Below are positions 38,785 through 49,015 of a stretch of 64,000 nucleotides of DNA, piece by piece. The stretch spans positions 25,496,118 through 25,560,117 of the forward strand of contig NC_083639.1 in the NCBI RefSeq assembly GCF_963576545.1. The letters run 5' to 3'. Within the stretch, counting starts at the first letter, position 1; each line of letters starts with the position of its first letter. The stretch comes from Limanda limanda. Lineage: Eukaryota; Chordata; Actinopteri; Pleuronectiformes; Pleuronectidae. The notes beneath the pieces are model-generated. The model was not told where the DNA came from. It ran no database searches and was given only the letters and a program-made list of their open reading frames with translations. Made by a program: the position numbers and the translations under genes.

Positions 38785-40461
38785 ATGGCGCAGCAAGAAA
38801 ATCAACTGTACAGACAAAGATTCTGCTGTCCGATCTGTCTGGATCCACTGAAGGATCCGGTGACTACTGGCTGTGGACACAGCTACTGTCTGAGCTGTAT
38901 TAACACCCACTGGGACAATGGGGAGAAGAGCGGAGGCTACAGCTGTCCTCAGTGTAGACAGACCTTCACACTGAGGCCTGTCCTGGAGAAAAACACCATG
39001 TTAGCTGATTTGGTGGAGGAGCTGAAGAAGTCTGGACTCCAAGCTGCTCCTGCTGATCACTGCTATTCTGGACCTGAAGATGTGGCCTGTGATGTCTGCA
39101 CTGGGACAAAACTGAAGGCTCTGAGGTCCTGTTTGGATTGTTTGGCCTCTTATTGTGAGAAACACCTCCAGCCTCATCTTCAGTCAGCTTCATTGAAGAA
39201 GCACAAGCTGGTGGAGCCCTCGAAGAAGCTCCAGGAGAACATCTGCTCTCATCACAACGAGGTGATGAAGATATTCTGCCGCACTGATCAGCAGTGTATC
39301 TGTTATCTCTGCTCTATGGATGAACACAAAGACCACGACACAGTGTCAGCTGCAGCAGAAAAGACTGAGAGGCAGAGAGAGCTCGGGCTGAGGAGACAAA
39401 CAATCCAGCAGAGAGTCCAGGACACAGAGAAAGACTTGAAGCTGCTTCAACAAGAGGAGAAGGCCGTCAATGGCTCTGCTGATAAAGCAGTGTATGACAG
39501 TGAGAACATCTTCACTGAGCTGATCCGTCTGCTGGAGAAAAGAAGCTCTGATGTGGAGCAGCAGATCAGATCCCTGCAGGAAACTGAAGTGAGTCGAGTC
39601 AGAGAGCTTCAGGAGAGACTGGAGCAGGAGATCACTGAGCTGAAGAGGAAAGACCATGAACTGAAGCAGCTCTCAGACACAGAGGATCACAACCAGCTTC
39701 TACACAACTACCCCTCACTGTCAACACTCAGTGAATCTACACACTCATCCAGCATCAGGATCCGTCCTCTGAGGAAATTTGAGGACGTGACAGCAGCTGT
39801 TTCACAGGTCAGAGGTCGACTACAGGACATGCTGAGTGAGACAGAGACAAAGGTTTTACAGATTGTGTCTCAAGTGGATGTTTTACTGCCACAACCAGAG
39901 CCAGAGACCAGAGCTGACTTCTTAAAATATTCACAGGAAATCACACTGGATCCAAACACAGCACACAGATGTCTGTCATTATCTAAGGGAAACAGAAAAG
40001 TAACATTTATGAGTCAACAACAGTCATACTCTAATCACCCAGACAGATTTACGGATCGTTGGCAGGTCCTGAGTAGAGAGAGTCTGACCGGACGTTGTTA
40101 TTGGGAGGTGGAGATGAGGGTGAGAGGAGGAGTTTGTGTAGCAGTCACATACAAGAATATCAGCAGAGCAGGAAACACTGTTGAATGTAACTTTGGATGC
40201 AATGATAAATCTTGGATGTTAGTTTGTGATGGAAACTGTTATAATTTTTATGACAACAGCATCAAGACTCCAGTGTCAGGTCCTCTGTCCTCCAGAGTAG
40301 GAGTGTACCTGGATCACAGTGCAGGTGTTCTGTCCTTCTACAGAATCTCTGACACCATGACTCTCATCCACAGAGTCAAGACAACATTCACTCAGCCTCT
40401 CTATGCTGGAGTTGTGGTTTGTCATCCTGGATACACAGCTGAGTTCTGTAAACTCAAATAG
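38785..40461 (+). CDS. finTRIM/TRIM16-like E3 ubiquitin ligase, unit 2
   Basis: Intact 558-aa single-exon TRIM protein, probably a cytosolic RING E3 ubiquitin ligase. The RING (C3HC4) uses C15, C18, C30, H32, C35, C38, C54 and C57. B-box 1 is at about C102-H131 (CDVC, CLDC, CEKH). B-box 2 is at about C154-H184 (CSHH, CRTD, CYLC, HKDH). A coiled coil rich in Glu, Gln, Leu and Arg covers about residues 190-320. PRY-SPRY covers about 375-558, with the LDPNTAH PRY start, GRCYWEVE, NDKSW, and RVGVYLDHSAGVLSFY. Length and order are those of full finTRIM/TRIM16-like proteins, a fish-expanded family many of whose members respond to virus or interferon. The ATG in gctgaaATGG is a good Kozak context and is shared by all three copies. 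The gene is intronless, unlike most described TRIM genes, suggesting a retrocopy-derived or secondarily intronless lineage. An AATAAA lies 335 bp after the stop. Ligand and exact orthologue are not inferable. Confidence 0.92.
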   Translation: MAQQENQLYRQRFCCPICLDPLKDPVTTGCGHSYCLSCINTHWDNGEKSGGYSCPQCRQTFTLRPVLEKNTMLADLVEELKKSGLQAAPADHCYSGPEDVACDVCTGTKLKALRSCLDCLASYCEKHLQPHLQSASLKKHKLVEPSKKLQENICSHHNEVMKIFCRTDQQCICYLCSMDEHKDHDTVSAAAEKTERQRELGLRRQTIQQRVQDTEKDLKLLQQEEKAVNGSADKAVYDSENIFTELIRLLEKRSSDVEQQIRSLQETEVSRVRELQERLEQEITELKRKDHELKQLSDTEDHNQLLHNYPSLSTLSESTHSSSIRIRPLRKFEDVTAAVSQVRGRLQDMLSETETKVLQIVSQVDVLLPQPEPETRADFLKYSQEITLDPNTAHRCLSLSKGNRKVTFMSQQQSYSNHPDRFTDRWQVLSRESLTGRCYWEVEMRVRGGVCVAVTYKNISRAGNTVECNFGCNDKSWMLVCDGNCYNFYDNSIKTPVSGPLSSRVGVYLDHSAGVLSFYRISDTMTLIHRVKTTFTQPLYAGVVVCHPGYTAEFCKLK

Positions 40462-40795
40462 ACTTGATTCATTAAAAGCAGTGATTTAGATTATGTGTTT
40501 AAATCTGAACTTCCTTTATCACACATATTTACTTCTCACTTTGTAAAGGCAGAAATTTATAATTACACTGACATGAATGTGTTTTAAAGAACTAATGTTG
40601 CTGTTGTTTTCTAAATCAATGTAGAAATCGGGTTCTGTGATGTTTTATAACCTGTATTGATCCTGATCCTCGTCAATGAGCTGATTATTTGTTATTTTCT
40701 TTTCAACATGTGAGATGGAGGTGAAACAAACTGATTGTGTTTCCATGATATCACTGAACAAGAGTCATTGAACAAACTGTACTGATTAAATTATC

Positions 40796-40801
40796 AATAA
40801 A
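40796..40801 (+). terminator. Polyadenylation signal AATAAA, TRIM unit 2
   Basis: AATAAA in ttatcaataaactcg, 335 bp after the stop, followed by the T/G-rich cttcactttggttttattt. Position is shared with the other units. Confidence 0.6.
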
Positions 40802-41482
40802 CTCGTCAACTTGTCCAACAGATCGACTTCACTTTGGTTTTATTTACAGTTTATCACGGCTCATCTCTGTAAAGTGTGAATCCACTTGTCCTCATTGTAT
40901 TTACATATTTAGTGAACAGGCATATTTATCTGCTGCTGCGTAGGTTTCTGTTCTTTTTGATATTCTTATCTTCATCCATTTGAGTTTTCAATGCACATTT
41001 GCTTTCTTGCTGAGATATGGTCATGTGGCATCTCTGGCAGCCGGAGCTTCACAGGCGCAGCACAAGCAGCTTGTTTGACAGCTTATTGGTGGCTGTTGTG
41101 AAACTGTATCTACCTGTGATGCTGCATTCTCACTTCTATCAAATGTCAGGGTGGTGACCAAAGATGACGACAGGTAGGCGTGTACCCATATGTACAAAAA
41201 CTACATCGATATGGTATTAATTGATGATCTGACATTTCTTTAAAATGTTTGCTCGATATTCTCCAATGCCAGGAGCCAATAATCCACTTTAACTCTGCAG
41301 TACCTACTTGCACACATTCACAGTCAATATGTCTGATTTCGTTCCATCAAGGTGAATTAAATATTACCCAGGAAATTAGTGAAATCTCTCTCTCGCTTAA
41401 GAAAATGGTCTAGGCCCATGTCCCATGTGAGCCTGTCTCTGAATCTATTGCTCATGAGAACCAACTTCATAGACATGAATAC

Positions 41483-42058
41483 ACCCCCCACACACACACA
41501 TACACACCGATACCCAATATGAATTCTGTGGAAACAAACTCCACCCATTTATTCAGATGTGCACCAAACTTTGTATGAGCTCTTTCCACACTCATATCGT
41601 AATCCTTCCACCAAGTATTGTGTTCATCTGCCTGCTAGTTTTTGAGTAATGCTTCAAAAACAAAACATAACCTCCTTCAGGGAAATAAATCAGACCTCTG
41701 ATTATTATTAAATGCATCTATTAGATTGTAGTTGTTACTGTATGTTGTGAAAGAAGGATAACACACCCTGCCTCTCACTGAAAGCTCCTCCTACCACCAG
41801 GTGTAAACAGGCCGCTGTGAAATGCAGTCAATCCTGAAAAACCAACAACTTCTTCCTCAAACACAACCAGCTCCTCCCAGTCAGGAAATGTCTGTGTCTC
41901 CTCCCTTCACAGGCGTATACATGTAAGGACCAGTGAACAACAAGCTGTGAACTGTGGGAGCTGAGTCACTGCAGGGAGTGAACGAGAGGGGGAGGAGCAG
42001 AGATCTGTTTGTGTTCAGAGGAAGTGAACGTGTTAGACAGTCACTGGCAGCAGCTGAG
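41483..42058 (+). promoter_or_regulatory. Conserved upstream block of TRIM unit 3
   Basis: Counterpart of the block at 38229-38784, with the same order of motifs (aaagctcctcctaccacc, gaaatgcagtcaatcctg, caagctgtgaactgtggg). The splice-like site reads caggtgtaa here rather than caggtgag. It leads directly into the ATG at 42059. Promoter or 5' UTR function is inferred, not demonstrated. Confidence 0.35.
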
Positions 42059-43729
42059 ATGGCGCAGCAAGAAAATCAACTGGACAGAGAAAGATTCTCC
42101 TGTTCGATCTGTCTGGATCTACTGAGGGATCCGGTGACTACTGGCTGTGGACACAGCTACTGTAAGAGCTGTATTAACACCCACTGGGACAAAGAGGAGG
42201 AGAGAGGAAGCTACAGCTGCCCTCAGTGTAGACAGACCTTCACACCGAGGCCTGTCCTGGTGAGAAACACCATGTTAGCTGATTTAGTGGAGGAGCTGAA
42301 GAAGACTGAACTCCAAGCTGCTCCTGCTGATCACTGCTATGCTGGACCTGAAGATGTGGCCTGTGATGTCTGCACTGGGACAAAACTGAAAGCTCTCAAG
42401 TCCTGTTTGGTTTGTTTGGCCTCTTATTGTGAAAAACACCTCCAGCCTCATCATCAGTCAGCTCCATTTAAGAAGCACAAGCTGGTGGAGCCCTCCGAGA
42501 AGCTCCATGAGAACATGTGCTCTCGTCACGATGAGGTGATGAAGATATTCTGCCGCACTGATCAGCAGTGTATCTGTTATCTCTGCTCTATGGATGAACA
42601 TAAAGACCACGACACAGTGTCAGCTTCAGCAGAAAAGACTGAGAGGCAGAGAGAGCTCGGGCTGAGGAGAAAAACAATCCAGCAGAGAGTCCAGGACACT
42701 GAGAAAGACGTGAAGCTGCTTCAACAGGAGGAGGAGGCCGTCAATGGCTCTGCTGATAAAGCAGTGGAGGACAGTGAGGAGATCTTCACTGAGCTGATCC
42801 GTCTGCTGGAGAAAAAAAGCTCTAATGTGAGGCAGCAGATCAGATCCCAGCAGGAAACTGAAGTGAGTCGAGTCAGAGAGCTTCAGGAGAGACTGGAGCA
42901 GGAGATCACTGAGCTGAAGAGGAAAGACCATGAACTGAAGCAGCTCTCAGACACTGAGGATCACAACCAGCTTCTACACAACTACCCCTCACTGTCACCA
43001 CTCAGTGAATCTACACACTTATCCAGCATCAGGATCCGTCCTCTGAGGAAATTTGAGGACGTGACAGCAGCTGTGTCACAGGTCAGAGGTCAACTACAGG
43101 ACATTCTGAGTGAGACAGAGACAAAGATTTTACAGATTGTGTCTCGAGTTGATGTTTTACTGCCACAACCAGAGAACAGAGCTGACTTCTTAAAATATTC
43201 ACAGGAAATCACACTGGATCCAAACACAGCAAACAAATATCTGTCATTATCTAAGGGAAACAGAAAAGTAACATTTATGAGTCAACAACAGTCATATTCT
43301 AATCACCCAGACAGATTTACGGATCGTTGGCAGGTCCTGAGTAGAGAGAGTATGACTGGACGTTGTTACTGGGAGGTGAAGATGAGGGTGAGAGGAGGAG
43401 TTTGTGTAGCAGTCACATACAAGAATATCAGCAGAGCAGGAAACACTTTTGAATGTAACTTTGGATGCAATGATAAATCTTGGATGTTAGTTTGTGATAG
43501 TAACAGTTATACCGTTTATGACAACAGTATCAAGACTCCAGTGTCAGGTCCTCTGTCCTCCAGAGTAGGAGTGTACCTGGATCACAGTGCAGGTGTTCTG
43601 TCCTTCTACAGAATCTCTGACACCATGACTCTCATCCACAGAGTCCAGACCACATTCACTCAGCCTCTCTATGCTGGAGTTGTGGTTTGTTATCCTGGAT
43701 ACACAGCTGAGTTCTGTAAACTCAAATAG
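42059..43729 (+). CDS. finTRIM/TRIM16-like E3 ubiquitin ligase, unit 3
   Basis: Intact 556-aa single-exon paralogue of the unit 2 gene. The open frame extends upstream to 41954 only from a GTG codon, so I chose the ATG at 42059 (gagATGGCGCAG), which aligns with the starts of units 1 and 2. The RING begins [10 protein letters not shown] and ends YSCPQC. B-box 1 is CDVCTGTK...CLVCLASYCEKH, and B-box 2 is CSRHDEVMKIFCRTD...CYLC...HKDH. A long coiled coil and a C-terminal PRY-SPRY follow, ending EFCKLK. The SPRY is nearly identical to unit 2 (shared MSQQQSYSNHPDRF and MRVRGGVCVAVTY), with changes clustered at YLSL, NTFEC and CDSNSYTVYD. The linker before SPRY is two codons shorter (PENRAD against PEPETRAD). 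The RING differs more, at Lys/Leu/Ser positions around the zinc ligands. The role is inferred to be a cytosolic ubiquitin ligase, possibly antiviral, and expression is unproven. Confidence 0.92.
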   Translation: MAQQENQLDRERFSCSICLDLLRDPVTTGCGHSYCKSCINTHWDKEEERGSYSCPQCRQTFTPRPVLVRNTMLADLVEELKKTELQAAPADHCYAGPEDVACDVCTGTKLKALKSCLVCLASYCEKHLQPHHQSAPFKKHKLVEPSEKLHENMCSRHDEVMKIFCRTDQQCICYLCSMDEHKDHDTVSASAEKTERQRELGLRRKTIQQRVQDTEKDVKLLQQEEEAVNGSADKAVEDSEEIFTELIRLLEKKSSNVRQQIRSQQETEVSRVRELQERLEQEITELKRKDHELKQLSDTEDHNQLLHNYPSLSPLSESTHLSSIRIRPLRKFEDVTAAVSQVRGQLQDILSETETKILQIVSRVDVLLPQPENRADFLKYSQEITLDPNTANKYLSLSKGNRKVTFMSQQQSYSNHPDRFTDRWQVLSRESMTGRCYWEVKMRVRGGVCVAVTYKNISRAGNTFECNFGCNDKSWMLVCDSNSYTVYDNSIKTPVSGPLSSRVGVYLDHSAGVLSFYRISDTMTLIHRVQTTFTQPLYAGVVVCYPGYTAEFCKLK

Positions 43730-44063
43730 ACTTGATTAATTAAAAGCAGTGATTTAGATTCTGTGTTTACATCTGAACTTCCTTTATCACACATATTTAC
43801 TTCTCACTTTGTAAAGACAGAATTATATAATAACACTGACATGAATGGGTGATAAAGAACTAATGCTGCTGTTGTTTTCTAAATCAATGTAGAAATCGGG
43901 TTCTGTGATGTTTTATAACCTGTATTGATCCTGATCCTCATCAATGAGCTGATTATTTGTTCTTTTCTTTTCCACATGTGAGATGGAGGTGAAATAAACT
44001 GATTGTGTTTCAATGTTATCACTGAACAAGAGTCACTGAATAAACTTTACTGATGAAATGATC

Positions 44064-44069
44064 AATAAA
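44064..44069 (+). terminator. Polyadenylation signal AATAAA, TRIM unit 3
   Basis: AATAAA in gatcaataaactcg, 335 bp after the stop. A second AATAAA (gaataaac, 44039-44044) lies 20 bp upstream and is specific to this unit. Confidence 0.6.
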
Positions 44070-44526
44070 CTCGTCCAACAGATCGACTTCACTTTGGTTT
44101 GATTTACAGCTTATCACGGCTCATCTCTGTAAAGTGTGAATCCACTCGTCCTCATTGTATTTACATATTTAGTGAACAGGCATATTTATCTGCTGCTGCA
44201 TATGTTTCTGTTCTTTTTGATATTCTTATCTTCATCCCTTTCAGTTTTCAATTCAAGTTTGCTTCCTTGCTGAGATGTGGCCATGTGGCATCTCTGGCAG
44301 TTGGAGCTTCACAGGCGCAGCACAGGCAATTTGTTTGACAGCTTATTGGTGGCTGTTGTGAAACTGTATCTACCTGTGATGCTGCATCCTCACTTCTAAC
44401 AAATGTCAGGACGGTGACCAAAGATGACGACAGGTAGGCGTGTACCCATATGTACAAAAACTACATCGATATGTTATTGATAATTTCTTTTATTATTTCT
44501 TAAAATATTTGCGCGATATTCTCTAA

Positions 44527-47500
44527 ATTAGTTTGTTCTTACGTCTTAATTAATTGCCCCACATTCAAATTCATAGTGCTCCAACAATTCAGCTTCTCTA
44601 ATTTGATTAAAGGTGCGAAAGTAGAGAATCGTCATGATGATTGAATCGTCTTAAACAAACTAACGGTGTTGACATTTACTGTGGATGAAGGAGCGCCTTG
44701 GGTGGGGCGTCAGCGGAGTCCACACGTCGCAGGTTAGTGATTTGTCACTGTACATGCAAGCTGAGCTCAGGGAGTGTTGCGTGGAGGCAGAGTCCCGATG
44801 ACTGGCCGGTGATTTATTCTGGACGCGAACACGATCTGCGCCTGCGGAGAAGGTCTTCTTTTGTAAACAGAAAGCTGGTGAGCTGATGCGTTTTTCAATC
44901 AGAGTGATTTACTGTTTAATGACACGCTTCGGCTTCAAGAGTGTCAGCGGCCGTCCGCTGTAATCCACCGCCCCCCCACAAGCCCACGGTGCTGCAGTGG
45001 ATAGCAATCACAAGGAGCCCTATCAGTGGGTCCTCATTCTGAAGGGGCCTTAGGCGTGTGGAATTATCACGTCACTGGTGAGAAGAGTCGGAGATGAAAC
45101 ACAGCCTGCCTGCCCACGTGGAGTTAGTCAGATGCAGCGGTGTGTGTGTGTCACTGCCTCAGTTAGCTGGCCTAGAAAGCGGCGGACCCTTTCGCCTTCC
45201 GTGTTCCACTTCTTCTCCGTCTGTGCATGACTGTACCTCGATGTACAACTGTAAACCACGGGCGGAGGTCTGTCCTTTAATCACACAATGGACAAATCCT
45301 GTTGCACCTCCACTCCTGGGTAAACTGTCCATTCAACCTGGAAGCCGCAGCAAAAGGCCGAACACAGTTTTTGAGGTTGAACGTGCCCCAGGATGTGTTT
45401 GTGTGTGCAGTGAGGAGTGAATTGCCTTGTGGTGCAGTATTGTACATCTTCCCCTGAGGGGGTGTAATCCCTGTACTGGGTGGTGCAGCTTGGGAAAATG
45501 CGCCTTCACCTACTCAGACTGTGTCCGATGTCAGGTGTGCAGGGTTTTCGGATCTATGACATTTTTTCAAAATCAAGAATCCTATTTTCTGTTACTCCTC
45601 AGCCTGCAGGAGTTACAGGTTTGTAGCAGGGAGCTTGCAAATTGGAACAAACTGAAAATCCCGTCTAAATCCACATTTTGGAGAAGTTTGAACGCACACC
45701 TGGCTTTTCTATCTCTTCCCTGACACTGAAGCTGAGGGGCGCCCGGTGGTCTCTGTCTCATTCAAAGTTGTCTCCCACACCTATAATGTATTCCTCTTGT
45801 TGATCAATGTCTTCACAATCATTTAGGCCTGATTTATCCTCGCTTGCGTCGTTTTGCCATCTAAATCTTCCTGAATGGCTCTAAGTGGTTTACCGCTGCG
45901 GTGACAGGGCCCATTATACCGTTACAGCCGCGGTTGCATACTTTACAGCCAACTACCGCCTTTGTGGTAAAGGAATTTGTTGTATAAGCTGTTTTAACGT
46001 CTGCTGATACATCACACCTACAGTGCTTCCTACTGCAGAGCCGTACCAACAGAGAAGGGTGAGGCTTCTCCTCATTTCCGTGCTAAAATGGCGTTTTCAG
46101 TTTTTTAATTAAGGGAATTGCTTGGATTATTTCTGGCCTAAATTATCACATCCATCAGGCTGATAATGCGTCTAAGCTGCAGTCCAAAAAGACACAGTTT
46201 TTTTTAATGTGAACCAACTTGACTCTTCGGGGATTCACAGGCCTGGTCCCTCCTCGGCCACACCAGGAAGAATAGATGATACACGCAGCCATGTGTGGTG
46301 AAGATAATCAAATTGGGAACTTGAATGTTCAGGTAAATGTGCCATTAGCTTGTGTGTTTCCTCTGGAGATTTGTAAAGACTGATATAATCTGTGTGAATG
46401 CACACAAATGCATTTGTTCATTCATATTCCTGGAGTGAAATATGTATTTGTTTTAATTGTTTAAGAATTGCAGATGCTCTGGTCTCAGCAGCAGAAGCAG
46501 CTGAAGTCTTGTCCAGGCTTCTCTGCAGAGCTCTGCATTTTATCACTGAGGTAAGATTACAACAGGCATATTTGATGGTACAGTGAAATTTTCACTTTGT
46601 GGCTGTGAGATTCCAGCGAAGGCCCTAAAACATAAAACTCAGGGGCGGACAGGTTCAGGTTTTTAACAGCAGTATGTGTTTATATTTTTAATAGAGGAGA
46701 ATAATGTGTTTGTCATGACAACCAAATAAAAACTTTACTTGTTGAACAATGAGACGTGAAACTCTGCTGACATGCAGGCCTAGCAGAGATTATTTAAATG
46801 CACAATTACATTAATGAGTTTTTATGAGCAACAGATATTTGTGTGTCGACAAGCGTTTGGATCAATACACATGAAACAATGACACGTGTGTGGTGCCGCA
46901 CATTAAACCCATCTCCCTGCCTGGTTAAAGACTTTCATTACAATGTCATACCTGGTAACTTTTATAGATACAGAGCTAACCTTATAAAACGTCAGAGGAA
47001 GTAAATCTTTCGCTTGAATATTGAAACTCTGCACTTCTCCACCTGCCTAAGTCTGATCCGTCTGCATCGTATATAAATTCACTCCAGGAGAAGGAAATGG
47101 TTTGAAATCCTTGTGATGTGGCTGCCAAACTATTTACAGAGAAGACGTCCGACTTCTGCTTTTTGACAAAAGAAGGTACTGTAGGTATTCAGAAAGTTAT
47201 GTATCTGTGTGAAGATGATACTTTAAGAAGTATGTGGTGCTCACACAAGACACAGGCTAGATATATAATGTTCCTTTTTTAAACTAAAAACACAAATCGC
47301 AATGGGCACGTGTGTTTCCATGTAACAACAGCAATGGTGACAATTAAGTAAGAATTGAAAAGGTGATTTTACTCAAGCAAGCAAGTGGTTGATTGTTTTC
47401 AAACTAAAACACCGCCCCCTAGTTTTGAATAGTAGTAAAGTATTTTGGAGTAGTGTCAATGACTGGTCACATTGATGTGTTTTCAAAATAAAACTTACTG

Positions 47501-48740
47501 GTCTGGATGAATTCCTCACCTATGGCCTTTGAGCAACACTTTAAATTCATGTAAATTATGTAATCTTGAAGTAATGTAATGTAATGTCAGTCCTATTATC
47601 TGTCATCTCCAGCAGTTGATGAACAAGTGACTAAACCAAGTCCGTGTTGTGAAGGAAGCCTGCACATCTTGTACAGTTAGACTGAGGAGACTCGGGGTGG
47701 TGCAGTACAGTGAGGAGGCAGAACCTTCTGGCAAAGTGCTGCAGGGCAAACATCACTGAGAGACATTCTGTTCATGTACAACTAAACTGTAAAAGCAAAA
47801 CACTTGTAGTCGAAGTCATACTCGTGGACAGGAAATGAGGAAATCATTGGCAAGTCACAAAAACGTGAATTTAACATCAGAAAAACTATCTGACAAACAC
47901 GTCCAATGACACTGTTGCTGAAAATCAGAGTTTGATTAAGTTTGATTTTAAGACTCAATATGTTTATGTGGTGGACGGAGATTCTCATACTGATTTTCTG
48001 ATTTTCATGCAAATCCGCTGCCGTTAATAAATGTGCAGCTTTGTTCTTCTAAAACAAAACTGTGGCCTTTGACAATAATCTATAGCCACAGATTACATTT
48101 TCCATACAACATATTTGCTTCTGTAGGTTTATCTCTATAGAAACATGATTTCCAGGCTGCAGATTTATGCAGTTTGTGTCGTCTGCTGATCTGTCGGTGT
48201 AAATAAAGGAGATAATGTGTTTTTTCCCAGTTTATGGTGCAGCTGTATTGGTTTTTTTATTACACTAGTCTCTTGTATTTGAAAGGGGCCACAGGAGCAA
48301 CTGGAATGTTTGTTTGGTGCTTGTATGAATTTCACTGCAGTTTAAACAAACTCGTGACAAATGCCTGAATGAACTGTTCCCCGGATTATAGAGAGCAGCG
48401 ACTGAGGATGGAATAATACAGAAAGGTGGTCTGACTCATACTGTCCCGTCCAGTGAATCTGCTGTAAGTGAATCAGCTGCAAGACAAGAGCCGAGGTGGG
48501 AAGTGGCCGAAGTGTCCAGTGAGAAATGGAGCGGACACCTGCGGCAAAAACACAGAACACGCTTCTCAAATCCAACCAGTCTTACCTGTCGGAGGAAGTC
48601 TTGTTTTTCAAATAACAAGGTGGAATTTTTCACTTTTTTCTCAATTTCCATAAAAGCTTATAGAAATATGAGTGTGGGTGTTTGTACATGAAGTAAACAC
48701 ATTTATAGTTGAAGAGAAGTCACAGTCCAAGTTATAATCA
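44527..48740. other. Non-coding stretch after the TRIM array
   Basis: No gene can be supported. A possible exon-like segment at 46467-46549 is described in the findings. Confidence 0.5.
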
Positions 48741-48776
48741 CACACACACAAACACACACACACACACACACACAAA
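48741..48776. repeat. (AC)n microsatellite
   Basis: AC repeat with AA interruptions (acaaacacac). Confidence 0.9.
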
Positions 48777-48794
48777 CGCTACAAAGTTTTCACC

Positions 48795-49015
48795 CCTGTC
48801 CCTTTGTTTGTTGGTTCGTTTGTTTGGAGGCAAGATTACACAAAAAACACTGGACAGATTTCCAAAACACGGACAAGGATTTGTTTCCTTTCTTTAACAT
48901 CGCGATGAAGAATATTTTGTGGATCTTGGTAAAAAAAACTTATCTGGCTCATTCAGGGGACTGATATTCATAAATGTGTGAAATTTGGTGGAATTGAAGG
49001 AGACTGTTGTCGACT
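48795..49015 (+). repeat. Widespread teleost repeat (family Y), copy 1
   Basis: Contains ttgtttgttggttcgtttgt, gcaagattacacaaaaaaca, ctggacagatttccaaaaca, ctttctttaacatcgcgatg and aggggactgatattcataaa. The order matches a very common fish interspersed repeat that reads ...actggacggatttccat...aacattgcgagat...aggggactgat. A second copy is at 55915-56235. Confidence 0.6.

Noticed and set aside
41954..42058. N-terminal 35-residue extension of TRIM unit 3
   Set aside because: It starts at GTG, is not preserved in unit 2, and the ATG at 42059 aligns with all copies.
37729..44457. Minus-strand frame of about 70 codons 3' of each TRIM gene (CCACEA...RDATW)
   Set aside because: It is present in units 1 and 3 only because the units are duplicates. 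In unit 2 the Trp codon is a TGA and the frame is broken, so it is not conserved as coding.
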